A stretch of 6,123 nt of DNA from Chlamydiia bacterium (GTDB lineage: Bacteria > Chlamydiota > Chlamydiia > Chlamydiales > SM23-39): contig JACQAR010000003.1 of the NCBI GenBank assembly GCA_016194825.1, positions 1 to 6,123 of the forward strand, given 5' to 3'. The notes under the pieces were generated by a model that worked only from the letters and a program-made list of their open reading frames with translations, did no database searches and was not told the DNA's origin. The position numbers and the translations under genes are program-made. Shown here in pieces: positions 1 to 6,058 of the stretch; positions within the stretch are counted from its first letter, which is position 1; each line of letters starts with the position of its first letter.

Positions 1-114
1 CAAGAAATCCATGCCTGGGAAAGGGCGAGAAATATGGCGGGAGTAAAATGCAATTGGCGGTTTAGAACCGAAGATGCTCGAATCAAACTGAAGAAACTCT
101 ATCCAACGATATGA
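1..114 (+). CDS. IS630-family transposase, C-terminal fragment (cut by window edge)
   Basis: Reading from base 1 in frame gives 37 residues and a TGA stop at 112-114. The segment contains WERARN, then NWRF, and ends with DARIKLKKLYPTI. That closing pattern (W-x-x-x-R-N, W-x-F, then DARIKL..LYP) is characteristic of the C-terminus of IS630-type DDE transposases, which cut and join DNA at TA targets. The catalytic DDE residues lie upstream and are outside the window, so activity cannot be judged. The stop sits 24 bases before the element tip, as is usual for compact insertion sequences. Family recognition is from memory of the family's C-terminus. The fragment is truncated by the window edge, and nothing shows it is a pseudogene. 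Confidence 0.85.
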   Translation, partial: QEIHAWERARNMAGVKCNWRFRTEDARIKLKKLYPTI

Positions 115-138
115 GTAAAAACTTTCTTAACTATGTAC
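1..138 (+). mobile_element. IS630-like insertion sequence, 3' end of left copy
   Basis: This stretch holds the transposase C-terminus and then a 24-base tail that ends in the terminal inverted repeat. The outer boundary is placed at 138, just before a TA at 139-140, because IS630 elements insert at TA and duplicate it. The same boundary appears in mirror image at 5985-5987. The element is in the same orientation as the copy at the right edge. The rest of it is outside the window. The boundary could be shifted by one or two bases, because the terminal C and the flanking TAG cannot be assigned from one side only. Confidence 0.8.
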
Positions 139-141
139 TAG
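115..141. repeat. Terminal inverted repeat of left IS copy (with flanking TA)
   Basis: The reverse complement of this stretch begins CTAGTACATAGTTAAGAAA, which is identical over 19 bases to the tip at 5984-6002. After two mismatches, six more bases (TTTTAC) match. The 27-base match at the two opposite element ends is the direct evidence for the element boundary. The repeat includes the presumed TA target duplication at 139-140 and overlaps the stop codon of the transporter gene on the minus strand. Confidence 0.85.
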
Positions 142-1037
142 AATATGAACGCCAACACGGTCTTCCAGTCGACCATTGCGACAAGAAGTCCGATCGCGCA
201 GACTTGGCACGCCTTCCAATTGATTTTTTCCTGATACAGGCGCTGACTCCACAGATTGGAGAGGATGATGCTTATCACGGAGTAAATGGGGAAAATGATG
301 GCGTTTTCTAACGGCAGAGCTACCTCTGCCGCCTTCACTATAAAATAGGTGCAAGCAGCATTGGCAGTGCCTCCTAAGGCTCCATACGCCATTTCCATGG
401 CCTGTGGCCGCCTTTTTTCCGAAGAGAGGAAAATGGCCAACTCTATGACACACGCGACCAAAAACATCGCAGGGACAAACCAGCTGTTTTGAAAAATGGC
501 TCCCCGCTGTGCAATCAAAAGAGAGCGCCACTGAAATAAAGAGAGCAAGACAGCGTGGAGACAAAACATCCCAAAAGAAAAAAGGATCCACCGCTTTTTA
601 TCCTTGAGGCCCTCCATCCCCTTTCCTCCCCAGAAAAGCCCAGCCAGCACCACCAAAGAACCTACGGCATGCCAAGCAGTATAGGGGTAACCTTGCTCGG
701 CGCCAAAAAATAGCGCCATCAGAATGCCCGGCATCACCGTGGCAGATGCAATGATCGAGAATGTAAAGCCAGGAGGACCGTTTTCCACAGCACGCCCTAA
801 ACAAAAGAGCATCGTCGCCAGCACGATGCCGGTAACGGCACCGAGCGCCAAAACTTCAATTGGAGGTGCATATTCACTCAAAGCAACAGGTCCTATAAAG
901 AAATTCACCAAGAATCCGAGCGCCATTTGGAAGACGAGAAAGCCCTTGGTTGTTCCTCCACCATCCACGCTTTTCCGCATGCACAAATTGGAAAGAGCGA
1001 CAAAAAGACCTGCCAAAATCACAAAGAGAATTGCCAT
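138..1037 (-). CDS. EamA-like (drug/metabolite transporter superfamily) 10-TM membrane protein
   Basis: The 299-residue product is highly hydrophobic, with about ten membrane segments near residues 2-18, 33-52, 60-80, 91-112, 121-137, 149-168, 186-204, 215-236, 244-264 and 274-290. They split into two five-helix halves around a charged linker (141-149, EGLKDKKRW). The last part, with P250 in helix 9 and E270 followed by WKACQVCAIGLL, resembles the closing helix pair of EamA domains. Length is normal for this superfamily of inner-membrane metabolite exporters and exchangers. The substrate cannot be told. The ATG at 1035-1037 is the only sensible start, with a weak GGAT upstream. The gene is divergent from the TPR operon. 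Its TAG stop lies exactly on the insertion-sequence junction, so the native C-terminus may have been slightly longer, although all expected helices are present. Confidence 0.8.
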   Translation of the reverse strand: MAILFVILAGLFVALSNLCMRKSVDGGGTTKGFLVFQMALGFLVNFFIGPVALSEYAPPIEVLALGAVTGIVLATMLFCLGRAVENGPPGFTFSIIASATVMPGILMALFFGAEQGYPYTAWHAVGSLVVLAGLFWGGKGMEGLKDKKRWILFSFGMFCLHAVLLSLFQWRSLLIAQRGAIFQNSWFVPAMFLVACVIELAIFLSSEKRRPQAMEMAYGALGGTANAACTYFIVKAAEVALPLENAIIFPIYSVISIILSNLWSQRLYQEKINWKACQVCAIGLLVAMVDWKTVLAFIF

Positions 1038-1055
1038 ACCATATCCATAATAGCA

Positions 1056-1084
1056 TGGGCAAATTATTCCTGCTCTTCTATAAT
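1056..1084 (+). promoter_or_regulatory. Predicted sigma70-type promoter of the TPR-VWA-rsmD operon
   Basis: A perfect TATAAT lies at 1079-1084. Seventeen bases upstream is TGGGCA (1056-1061), a 4-of-6 match to TTGACA. Transcription would start near 1091, just before an AGGA (1092-1095) that serves as ribosome binding site, 8 bases ahead of the ATG at 1104. The promoter lies in the 66-base gap between the divergent genes. The consensus match is seen directly; activity is inferred. Confidence 0.6.
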
Positions 1085-1103
1085 CAGCGCTAGGAATTGG
1101 CCC

Positions 1104-3164
1104 ATGCGACGTTTAAAATTTTGTCTTATTCTAGTCCCCTGCCTCATTTTCGGCAGCTGGCAAGCTGAAACAGAGGACGAAGCCCTCTTTTTACGTCGGA
1201 TTGCCGATTTTTGGGAAGAGGGGGAATATCTCGTCGCTAAGGCGCAGATCGAAGAATTTTTAACCGCCTATCCCAACAGCGGTTTTGGAGATACGCTACG
1301 AGCCGCGTTAGCAGATCTTTTGCTCCGTGAAAAAAATTATTCTGAAGCGCTGCATCGCTATACCGAGATCTCTCAGCCGGAAATCGCCAATCGCTGCTTT
1401 CTCAACCGGATGCAGTGCCTCTATCACCTCGGTTGGTATGCGACTCTCGCTGATTCATGTGAAGAATTTTTGCAACAAGAGCCCCCCCAAAATCCGCAGC
1501 AAAAACTGCAGACGACCTACTTTCTGGCGATCGCTCTGTACCAACAGTGTCTGAATACAGCCAAAGATCCTGAAACTCCCATTCGCCTCGCCATTCGTGC
1601 CAAGCCCTATTTTGAGACCCTTTTGGAAAGCGAGCTCTCCAGCGAAGCAGCTCAGGCATTTGCTCACCTTTCTTGCATTTTAAAAGATTATTCGAAGGCG
1701 GCCAAAATCATTCTGGATCAGGCAAAAAAAATGCCCGAATCGGAAGAGGAGCTTTTGTTCCAAGCAGCTCTCATCCAAGCCGAATACGATAAAGATCTCG
1801 CCATCCAAAGCTTCTCCCAGATCGCCAAAGCAGGCAAGGGCAAATCGAAAGACGCCGCTTATAATTGTCTTGTCCTTTCGTTCGATATGGGACACTTCGA
1901 TGAGCTGGTCGCTCAAAAAGAGACGTTTCTCTCTAAAATCCCCGAAGAGCGAATCGGATTGGCCCATCTTTTCTTGGGGCGGAGCTTCCTTGCTTTAAAA
2001 AAATACTCCGATGCAGTGACTGAATTGAAAGCCTATCTGTCCGCAACAGACCCCTCTTCTACGGAATTTGAGCGCGCCGCCCTCCTGAGCTTATTGGAAG
2101 CCTCATTTCACGCAAATGATTTGCCTTCTTTTGACTTTGCACATGCGCAATTTCTCCGCCACTTTTCGCATGATCCCGAGTTAGCGAACATCTTTTTCAC
2201 GCGCTGTCAAATCCTCAAAAAATCGGGAGAACCTGAGGAAGCACGCCAATCCATGGAGAATCTACTTGCTGAATGCCCCGATTTTACTCAGAAAAATCAG
2301 GTACTGTTTGAGCTGATCCAATTGGATTATAATGAAAAAAGGTGGCAAGAGTGTGTAGATCGAGCTCGCCTTTTTCTCCATACAATCGAACCGCAACACG
2401 AGCTGACTCCGTACACCTGGCGCTATCTTCTCTCTTCTTTGCTCGAGCAAGGAGAAAAAAAACAGCTCATCGAGGAGCTCTTGAGTGCCTTGCAGCAACC
2501 CGAGCTCTTCCAGACACCGGAAAAGGCAGATTGGCAATTCATTTTAGCCAAGACCTATTATGAGCAGGGAGAAATGAGCCAAGCGCAAAAAATTCTCTCT
2601 CTTCTCCTGGAAGAAAAACAACCCTTCCCACAACAAGCCAATGTCAAATTGCTCGCCGCTTTTTGCTACCGCGATCAAGAACAAAATTTAGAGCAGTTTT
2701 GCAAGTGGGCCGAAGAAGCGATCCGAGAAAAAACCAATTTGCTCGATCCAGGCCCACTGCATGCAGCTCTCTTCAACGCCTATTTACAGCGATCGATTTC
2801 TGCAAGCGATTGTTTGCCACAGGCCGAAGACCATCTCTATGCCGCATTCGAAGCAAAAGAGCCCATTGAACAGCAAAATCTACTCTGGCTGATCGAACGG
2901 TATGGAGAGAAATTTCCAGAAAGATCTGCTGCCATCTTAGATCGCTGCATCAGCGCCTCTGAAAATCCTCTCGCAACTGAACCTCTTGTATGTAGGCGAG
3001 CAAGCTCCTCGGCGAGCACCAAGCAGCGGTGGCTCTTTTGGAGCCCTTGCTTCCACACTATGCCGACTCCTCTTTGCAATGGCATCATGAAGCAGAATCA
3101 AAATTGCTCTTTGCCCAAAACCTTCTGGCTTTACAAAAGAAAGAAAAAGCCATCCCATACTTAG
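1104..3164 (+). CDS. Secreted TPR-type helical repeat protein, N-terminal part
   Basis: As read, this gives 686 residues, of which about the first 628 are the true protein and the last 58 are out-of-frame residues. The start at 1104 is preferred over earlier codons because AGGA precedes it by 8 bases, it follows a good promoter, and upstream sequence belongs to the divergent gene. Residues 1-21 (MRRLKFCLILVPCLIFGSWQA) have the basic start, hydrophobic core and small residues of a Sec signal peptide; there is no convincing lipobox. The rest is almost entirely amphipathic helix pairs. Clear TPR-like units are near 34-57, 64-90, 282-316 (LAHLFLGRSFLALKKYSDAV) and 475-508 (ILAKTYYEQGEMSQAQKIL). 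TPR proteins act as scaffolds for protein binding, here predicted in the periplasm. I do not recognise the specific family. If translated as it stands, the truncated protein would lack about 240 C-terminal residues. Confidence 0.7.
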   Translation: MRRLKFCLILVPCLIFGSWQAETEDEALFLRRIADFWEEGEYLVAKAQIEEFLTAYPNSGFGDTLRAALADLLLREKNYSEALHRYTEISQPEIANRCFLNRMQCLYHLGWYATLADSCEEFLQQEPPQNPQQKLQTTYFLAIALYQQCLNTAKDPETPIRLAIRAKPYFETLLESELSSEAAQAFAHLSCILKDYSKAAKIILDQAKKMPESEEELLFQAALIQAEYDKDLAIQSFSQIAKAGKGKSKDAAYNCLVLSFDMGHFDELVAQKETFLSKIPEERIGLAHLFLGRSFLALKKYSDAVTELKAYLSATDPSSTEFERAALLSLLEASFHANDLPSFDFAHAQFLRHFSHDPELANIFFTRCQILKKSGEPEEARQSMENLLAECPDFTQKNQVLFELIQLDYNEKRWQECVDRARLFLHTIEPQHELTPYTWRYLLSSLLEQGEKKQLIEELLSALQQPELFQTPEKADWQFILAKTYYEQGEMSQAQKILSLLLEEKQPFPQQANVKLLAAFCYRDQEQNLEQFCKWAEEAIREKTNLLDPGPLHAALFNAYLQRSISASDCLPQAEDHLYAAFEAKEPIEQQNLLWLIERYGEKFPERSAAILDRCISASENPLATEPLVCRRASSSASTKQRWLFWSPCFHTMPTPLCNGIMKQNQNCSLPKTFWLYKRKKKPSHT

Positions 3165-3718
3165 AAGAGGTATTGAGCCTCATTCCTACTTTGCGCAGTG
3201 AAATCTCCGCCCAAGCCTGCTTAGAAAGAGCTCGCCTGAGAGTGGCTGATTGGAAACAGCGAAAAGCCCACCCCACAGATCCCGAAATCCAAAAAGCAAT
3301 GGTGGACTTCAAAAAACTCACTTTACAACGTACTTTGGCCAATGAACCTATCCATTTAGAGGCAGCACTCGACTACATCGCTTTGCAAACCGAACTCGAA
3401 CTGCCACAGCAACAGATTTCCAAAGAGCTCGCCCTGTTGACAAAAGCCAAACATGACTTTGAAAGCGCGGAAGATCTTCTGTCGAAAGACTATCAAGAAT
3501 CGAGAGCAAAATACCCGCAAAAAACAAAAATTTACGAAGGGTATTTGCGTTTTATAGAGGCTTGTATTTTGTGCTGCCAAGCCAAACAGCCCCAATCAGA
3601 AGAGGCACAAAATAAGTTGCGAGCAAAAGCAAAAGAGCTTTTGCTACAAATTGTAGACGACCGCATCCACCCCACCCTGACGGCAAGGTGTCAGATGCAA
3701 CTAGAGAGATTTTTGTAA
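2996..3718 (+). CDS. TPR-type helical repeat protein, C-terminal part (displaced frame)
   Basis: The open frame after the TAG at 2993-2995 encodes 240 residues that continue the helical repeat style of the upstream part. A TPR-like unit sits at AESKLLFAQNLLALQKKEKA followed by IPYLEEVLSLIP, and more helix pairs follow to the end at LERFL and TAA (3716-3718). The first possible start is a GTG at 3029, which has no ribosome binding site, so this segment is probably not an independent gene and was once fused to the part before it. The region around YQESRAKYPQKTKIYEGYL and the charged helices after it are less repeat-like. The next gene starts 5 bases after the stop, so translation ending early at 3164 could reduce expression downstream. 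Confidence 0.6.
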   Translation, partial: ASKLLGEHQAAVALLEPLLPHYADSSLQWHHEAESKLLFAQNLLALQKKEKAIPYLEEVLSLIPTLRSEISAQACLERARLRVADWKQRKAHPTDPEIQKAMVDFKKLTLQRTLANEPIHLEAALDYIALQTELELPQQQISKELALLTKAKHDFESAEDLLSKDYQESRAKYPQKTKIYEGYLRFIEACILCCQAKQPQSEEAQNKLRAKAKELLLQIVDDRIHPTLTARCQMQLERFL

Positions 3719-3723
3719 CCAAA

Positions 3724-5436
3724 ATGACTCGAAGTCGAGACCTCAAAAACCGGAAAACCCTTTCCCGTTCCCTTCTGATTTCGCTCATTTTCCACATTTT
3801 GGCGCTCTCTCTTTTGCAGCACCACTCCCTTTGGTTTTCTCCGCGCATTACCTCTGACAAAGTCCAAAATGCCCCCTGGGTCGCTTCTATGGAAATGGCT
3901 CAACGACAGCAGATTCTCAAAGAAAGTTTTCAAGAGAGCGTCTCCTTCCACAAAACAATCCCCAAACCGGTCTCGGAACCCACCACATTTGAGACAGCGG
4001 TCAAATGGGAAATCAAGCCGATGGATGAGACAGCCGCTCGCTTTACCATCCAAACCCCTCCGATCCCGCTGTTAGACGAGACACACGAGAGGGTGACCCT
4101 GGCTTTGCCTCCCGCGGAAAAACTCAATCTTTTTCAACACCTGCCAAAGGATCTGATCATTCCTCATTCCCCCCTTTCTACTCGCACTCTCTCCGCCCTG
4201 CCATCCGCGCTCCCCTCTGAGCCAATCACTCTGGCAGCTCCTACCGTCCCTACACAAGAAAAATCCCTGGCTGCTACCCCTTTGCAACCGGAATCCCTTC
4301 TCTCGAATTCCTGGGACTTCCATCCCACTTTAGGCAAACAACCAAGCATTTTCCCCTTACCTAACTTGCCCGAGCTTCCCACGCTTGCCGAATTGCAAAC
4401 GGTGAGCTATTCCGACGCTTTTGATGCCGAGCTCGTCTTTTTACCGCGGGAAGAAGGAGCAGGTTACATTTTTGCTTTAACACTCATTCCTCGCATCGAT
4501 CTGAAGTTGCCCAAACTGAACCAACACTATACCTTCTTGATCGATCGCTCTAATTCCATTCAGAGCGATCGCCTCTTTACCACAAAAAATGCAGTCAAAA
4601 GGGCGCTGGAAGAACTAGGAGAAGAAGACACCTTCAACATCATTGCCTTTGATAGCAAAATGGAAAAAATGTCCCCGGTTGAATTGAAACCCAATCCCGC
4701 TTCTCTGGCAAAAGCGGAGACGTTTCTCGACTCGATCCAACTCGGAAGTTTTTTCTCCTCAGCAGACATTGGGAAAGCCTTGCTGATGATTGTTCCTTCC
4801 ACAGTCAAAGCAGAAGAGCTCTACTCCGCCATCCTCTTTACCGATAGTGAAACGCTCTCCAAAAAGACGACCCAAAGAGAGCTGCTATATAATTGGACCC
4901 AATACAATCAGGGACGCATCTCTTTGTTTCCGATTGGCGTGAGCACCGATGCCAATCTCCCCACTCTCGACGTCGCGGCTCTCTTCAATAAGGGCAAGCT
5001 CCAATTCGCTCCCACCCACCGCGGGATCAAGCGAAAAGTACTCAAAACCATGAAATCGATCCACTCTCCTGTAGCCAAGAATATGAGCTGCAGTGCCGTG
5101 ACTCTGACCCCAAAGACCCTGGTCGCGCTCTATCCCAAAGAGCACCAGCTGCCCCACCTCTACCTGAACGAACCCTATGTGATTTTAGGCACCTGCGAGA
5201 CGCTCGATGACTTTATCCTCTTTGTACAGGGGAAGCTCAAAGATAAATGGATGAACATCAAGAAAAAGATCTCCTTTCTCAATGCAAAGCGGGGAGGGCA
5301 ATCGCTCAAGAGCGAGTGGGCCATTCAAGTGGCTTATGAACATTACAAAGCCTATCTCATCGACGGAGACTCTCAACACATTGCCGAAGCTCGTCAACTG
5401 CTGGAACCCCATGACATGCGCGTAGCGATCCAATGA
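3724..5436 (+). CDS. Membrane-anchored von Willebrand factor A (VWA) domain protein
   Basis: From the ATG at 3724 the product has 570 residues. An in-frame GTG at 3688 would add 12 and overlap the TPR gene; 3724 is preferred because a basic stretch then leads straight into the membrane anchor. Residues 1-15 are strongly basic and 16-31 (SLLISLIFHILALSLL) form a single TM helix in the manner of TonB N-termini. Residues about 80-225 are proline-rich and low complexity. A VWA domain spans about 269-450, with the metal-site motif D274-R-S276-N-S278 after YTFLI and the later aspartate D374 in ILFTD. The usual threonine appears replaced by A347 or S346 in SSADIGKAL. After the domain, LYPKEHQLPHLYLNEPYVIL (469-488) resembles the beta region that follows VWA in VIT-VWA and inter-alpha-trypsin-inhibitor-like proteins, but no VIT domain is seen. 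VWA domains bind protein partners through a metal ion; the partner is unknown. The cotranscribed TPR protein is a candidate. Confidence 0.8.
   Translation: MTRSRDLKNRKTLSRSLLISLIFHILALSLLQHHSLWFSPRITSDKVQNAPWVASMEMAQRQQILKESFQESVSFHKTIPKPVSEPTTFETAVKWEIKPMDETAARFTIQTPPIPLLDETHERVTLALPPAEKLNLFQHLPKDLIIPHSPLSTRTLSALPSALPSEPITLAAPTVPTQEKSLAATPLQPESLLSNSWDFHPTLGKQPSIFPLPNLPELPTLAELQTVSYSDAFDAELVFLPREEGAGYIFALTLIPRIDLKLPKLNQHYTFLIDRSNSIQSDRLFTTKNAVKRALEELGEEDTFNIIAFDSKMEKMSPVELKPNPASLAKAETFLDSIQLGSFFSSADIGKALLMIVPSTVKAEELYSAILFTDSETLSKKTTQRELLYNWTQYNQGRISLFPIGVSTDANLPTLDVAALFNKGKLQFAPTHRGIKRKVLKTMKSIHSPVAKNMSCSAVTLTPKTLVALYPKEHQLPHLYLNEPYVILGTCETLDDFILFVQGKLKDKWMNIKKKISFLNAKRGGQSLKSEWAIQVAYEHYKAYLIDGDSQHIAEARQLLEPHDMRVAIQ
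4542..4571. repeat. 10-bp perfect inverted repeat inside the VWA metal-site codons
   Basis: CGATCGCTCT at 4542-4551 is exactly reverse-complementary to AGAGCGATCG at 4562-4571, with a 10-base spacer. It encodes the near-palindromic peptide DRSNSIQSDR, whose D, S and S are the metal-binding residues. An mRNA hairpin could form, but the repeat is adequately explained by the symmetric codons, so no function is claimed. Confidence 0.5.
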
Positions 5437-5987
5437 CTCTCAAAATCATCGGAGGAACCTTCAAAAGCCGCCTTCTCAAATCTCCCAGAGGCGCAACCAC
5501 ACGCCCCTCTGCGGCCATGCTCCGTGAGGCCCTGTTCAACATCTGTCAAGCACAGGTGCCTGGGGCCACATTTCTCGACCTCTTTGCAGGCTCTGGAGCA
5601 GTGGGACTCGAAGCACTGAGCCGAGGAGCCACGCACGCCTATTTTGTGGAAAAAGAGCGGCACGCAGCCCAATGCATCCGAGAAAACATCGCTACTCTCC
5701 AAGTCCAAGAACAGGCCACCTTGTATCACACCGATTACCGGGTCGCTCTGGAAAAGATGGAACAAAAAGGGATGCAATTTGATCTGGTCTTTGTCGACCC
5801 GCCTTACGATGTAGAGATGGGTCCCATTCTTAAAGGAGTGGTCCAACACAAGATTCTGAAGGGGACGAGCCTTTTATTTGCCGAACAGAGATTTAGCAAA
5901 GAGCCGCCCTATTCTTCATCCCAACTGATCTGCTTAGAGAGCCGCCGCTTTGGCGATGCTGTTTTGCTGCAGTATATACATAGCTAG
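5433..5987 (+). CDS. rsmD: 16S rRNA (guanine(966)-N2)-methyltransferase RsmD
   Basis: The 184-residue product carries the full RsmD signature. KIIGGTFKSRLL at the N-terminus, TRPSAAMLREALFNI at 23-37, the SAM-binding motif LDLFAGSGAVGLEALSRGA at 48-66, the acidic FVEKE at 71-75 that contacts the ribose, FDLVFVDPPY at 116-125 (catalytic DPPY), and RRFGDA near the end. RsmD methylates N2 of a guanine in the small-subunit rRNA (G966 in Escherichia coli), using S-adenosylmethionine, in the cytoplasm during 30S assembly. Length is close to the usual 180-200. The ATG overlaps the stop of the VWA gene as ATGA, which points to translational coupling; no strong ribosome binding site precedes it. The TAG stop at 5985-5987 is formed by the TA target plus the first base of the right insertion sequence, so the last few residues (after about QY at 180) may be replaced. 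Confidence 0.95.
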   Translation: MTLKIIGGTFKSRLLKSPRGATTRPSAAMLREALFNICQAQVPGATFLDLFAGSGAVGLEALSRGATHAYFVEKERHAAQCIRENIATLQVQEQATLYHTDYRVALEKMEQKGMQFDLVFVDPPYDVEMGPILKGVVQHKILKGTSLLFAEQRFSKEPPYSSSQLICLESRRFGDAVLLQYIHS

Positions 5988-6010
5988 TACATAGTTAAGA
6001 AAAATTTTAC
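5984..6010. repeat. Terminal inverted repeat of right IS copy (with flanking TA)
   Basis: It begins CTAGTACATAGTTAAGAAA and matches the reverse complement of 115-141 at 25 of 27 positions. The TA at 5985-5986 is the presumed target duplication and the element proper would start at G5987. A nearby TACATAG at 5977-5983, in the end of rsmD, repeats the element tip (5988-5994), which could be coincidence or could have favoured insertion. Confidence 0.85.
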
Positions 6011-6034
6011 ATATAACATGCTTTCGATTAACAT
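6006..6034 (+). promoter_or_regulatory. Candidate transposase promoter
   Basis: TTTACA at 6006-6011 (5 of 6 to the -35 consensus) and TAACAT at 6029-6034 (4 of 6 to the -10 consensus) are 17 bases apart. The -35 box overlaps the inner end of the terminal repeat, a common layout in insertion sequences. Transcription would start near 6041, just ahead of the ribosome binding site. Confidence 0.45.
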
Positions 6035-6045
6035 AGTCTCTTTTC

Positions 6046-6052
6046 AAAGGAG
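6046..6052 (+). promoter_or_regulatory. Ribosome binding site of the transposase
   Basis: AAAGGAG is a near-perfect Shine-Dalgarno sequence placed 6 bases before the ATG at 6059-6061. It fixes the transposase start and is the strongest such site in the window. Confidence 0.8.
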
Positions 6053-6058
6053 ATTGCC

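Larger units (their letters stand above)
1104..3718 (+). pseudogene. Secreted TPR-type repeat protein gene, broken by a frameshift near 2988-2995
   Basis: Two consecutive reading frames together encode what looks like one protein of about 870 residues. Frame one is convincing up to the leucine codon at 2985-2987 (ATEPL). The frame displaced by one base becomes convincing from 2996 (ASKLLGEHQAAVALLE), directly after an in-frame TAG at 2993-2995. The eight bases between (GTATGTAG) are one short of three codons, so loss of one base, or less likely gain of two, explains the break. No homopolymer lies at the break, and the C7 and A8 tracts elsewhere in the gene are in frame, which makes a simple homopolymer sequencing error less likely. 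It is either a genuine mutation that truncates the product or a substitution-independent assembly error. Confidence 0.6.

Noticed and set aside
111..311. 66-codon open frame on the plus strand beginning inside the IS tip
   Set aside because: It overlaps the transporter gene in antisense, has no homology-like pattern and no separate ribosome binding site.
1047..1052. TATTAT on the minus strand as the -10 box of the transporter promoter
   Set aside because: It lies about 10 bases from the start codon and no acceptable -35 box is found 16-18 bases away, so it is too weak to list.
874..1062. Other minus- and plus-strand open frames overlapping the transporter, TPR, VWA and rsmD genes
   Set aside because: They lie in alternative frames of clearly coding regions and show no domain pattern, hydrophobic profile or start signals of their own.
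1482..1488. C7 tract in the TPR gene as a phase-variation switch
   Set aside because: The frame is intact across it and the tract is too short to argue for switching without population data.
1724..1731. A8 tracts (also at 2455-2462) as programmed frameshift sites
   Set aside because: Both are read in frame in good repeat sequence, and the -1 frame is closed by the TAG at 2993, so they cannot explain the later frame change.
3688..3690. GTG at 3688 as the start of the VWA gene
   Set aside because: It would overlap the TPR gene by 31 bases and put 12 extra residues before the basic anchor leader; the ATG at 3724 gives a more typical anchor. Neither start has a strong ribosome binding site, so it is not fully excluded.
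5984..6010. Outward-facing promoter in the IS tip reading into rsmD antisense
   Set aside because: AT-rich boxes are present but no pair with proper spacing stands out.
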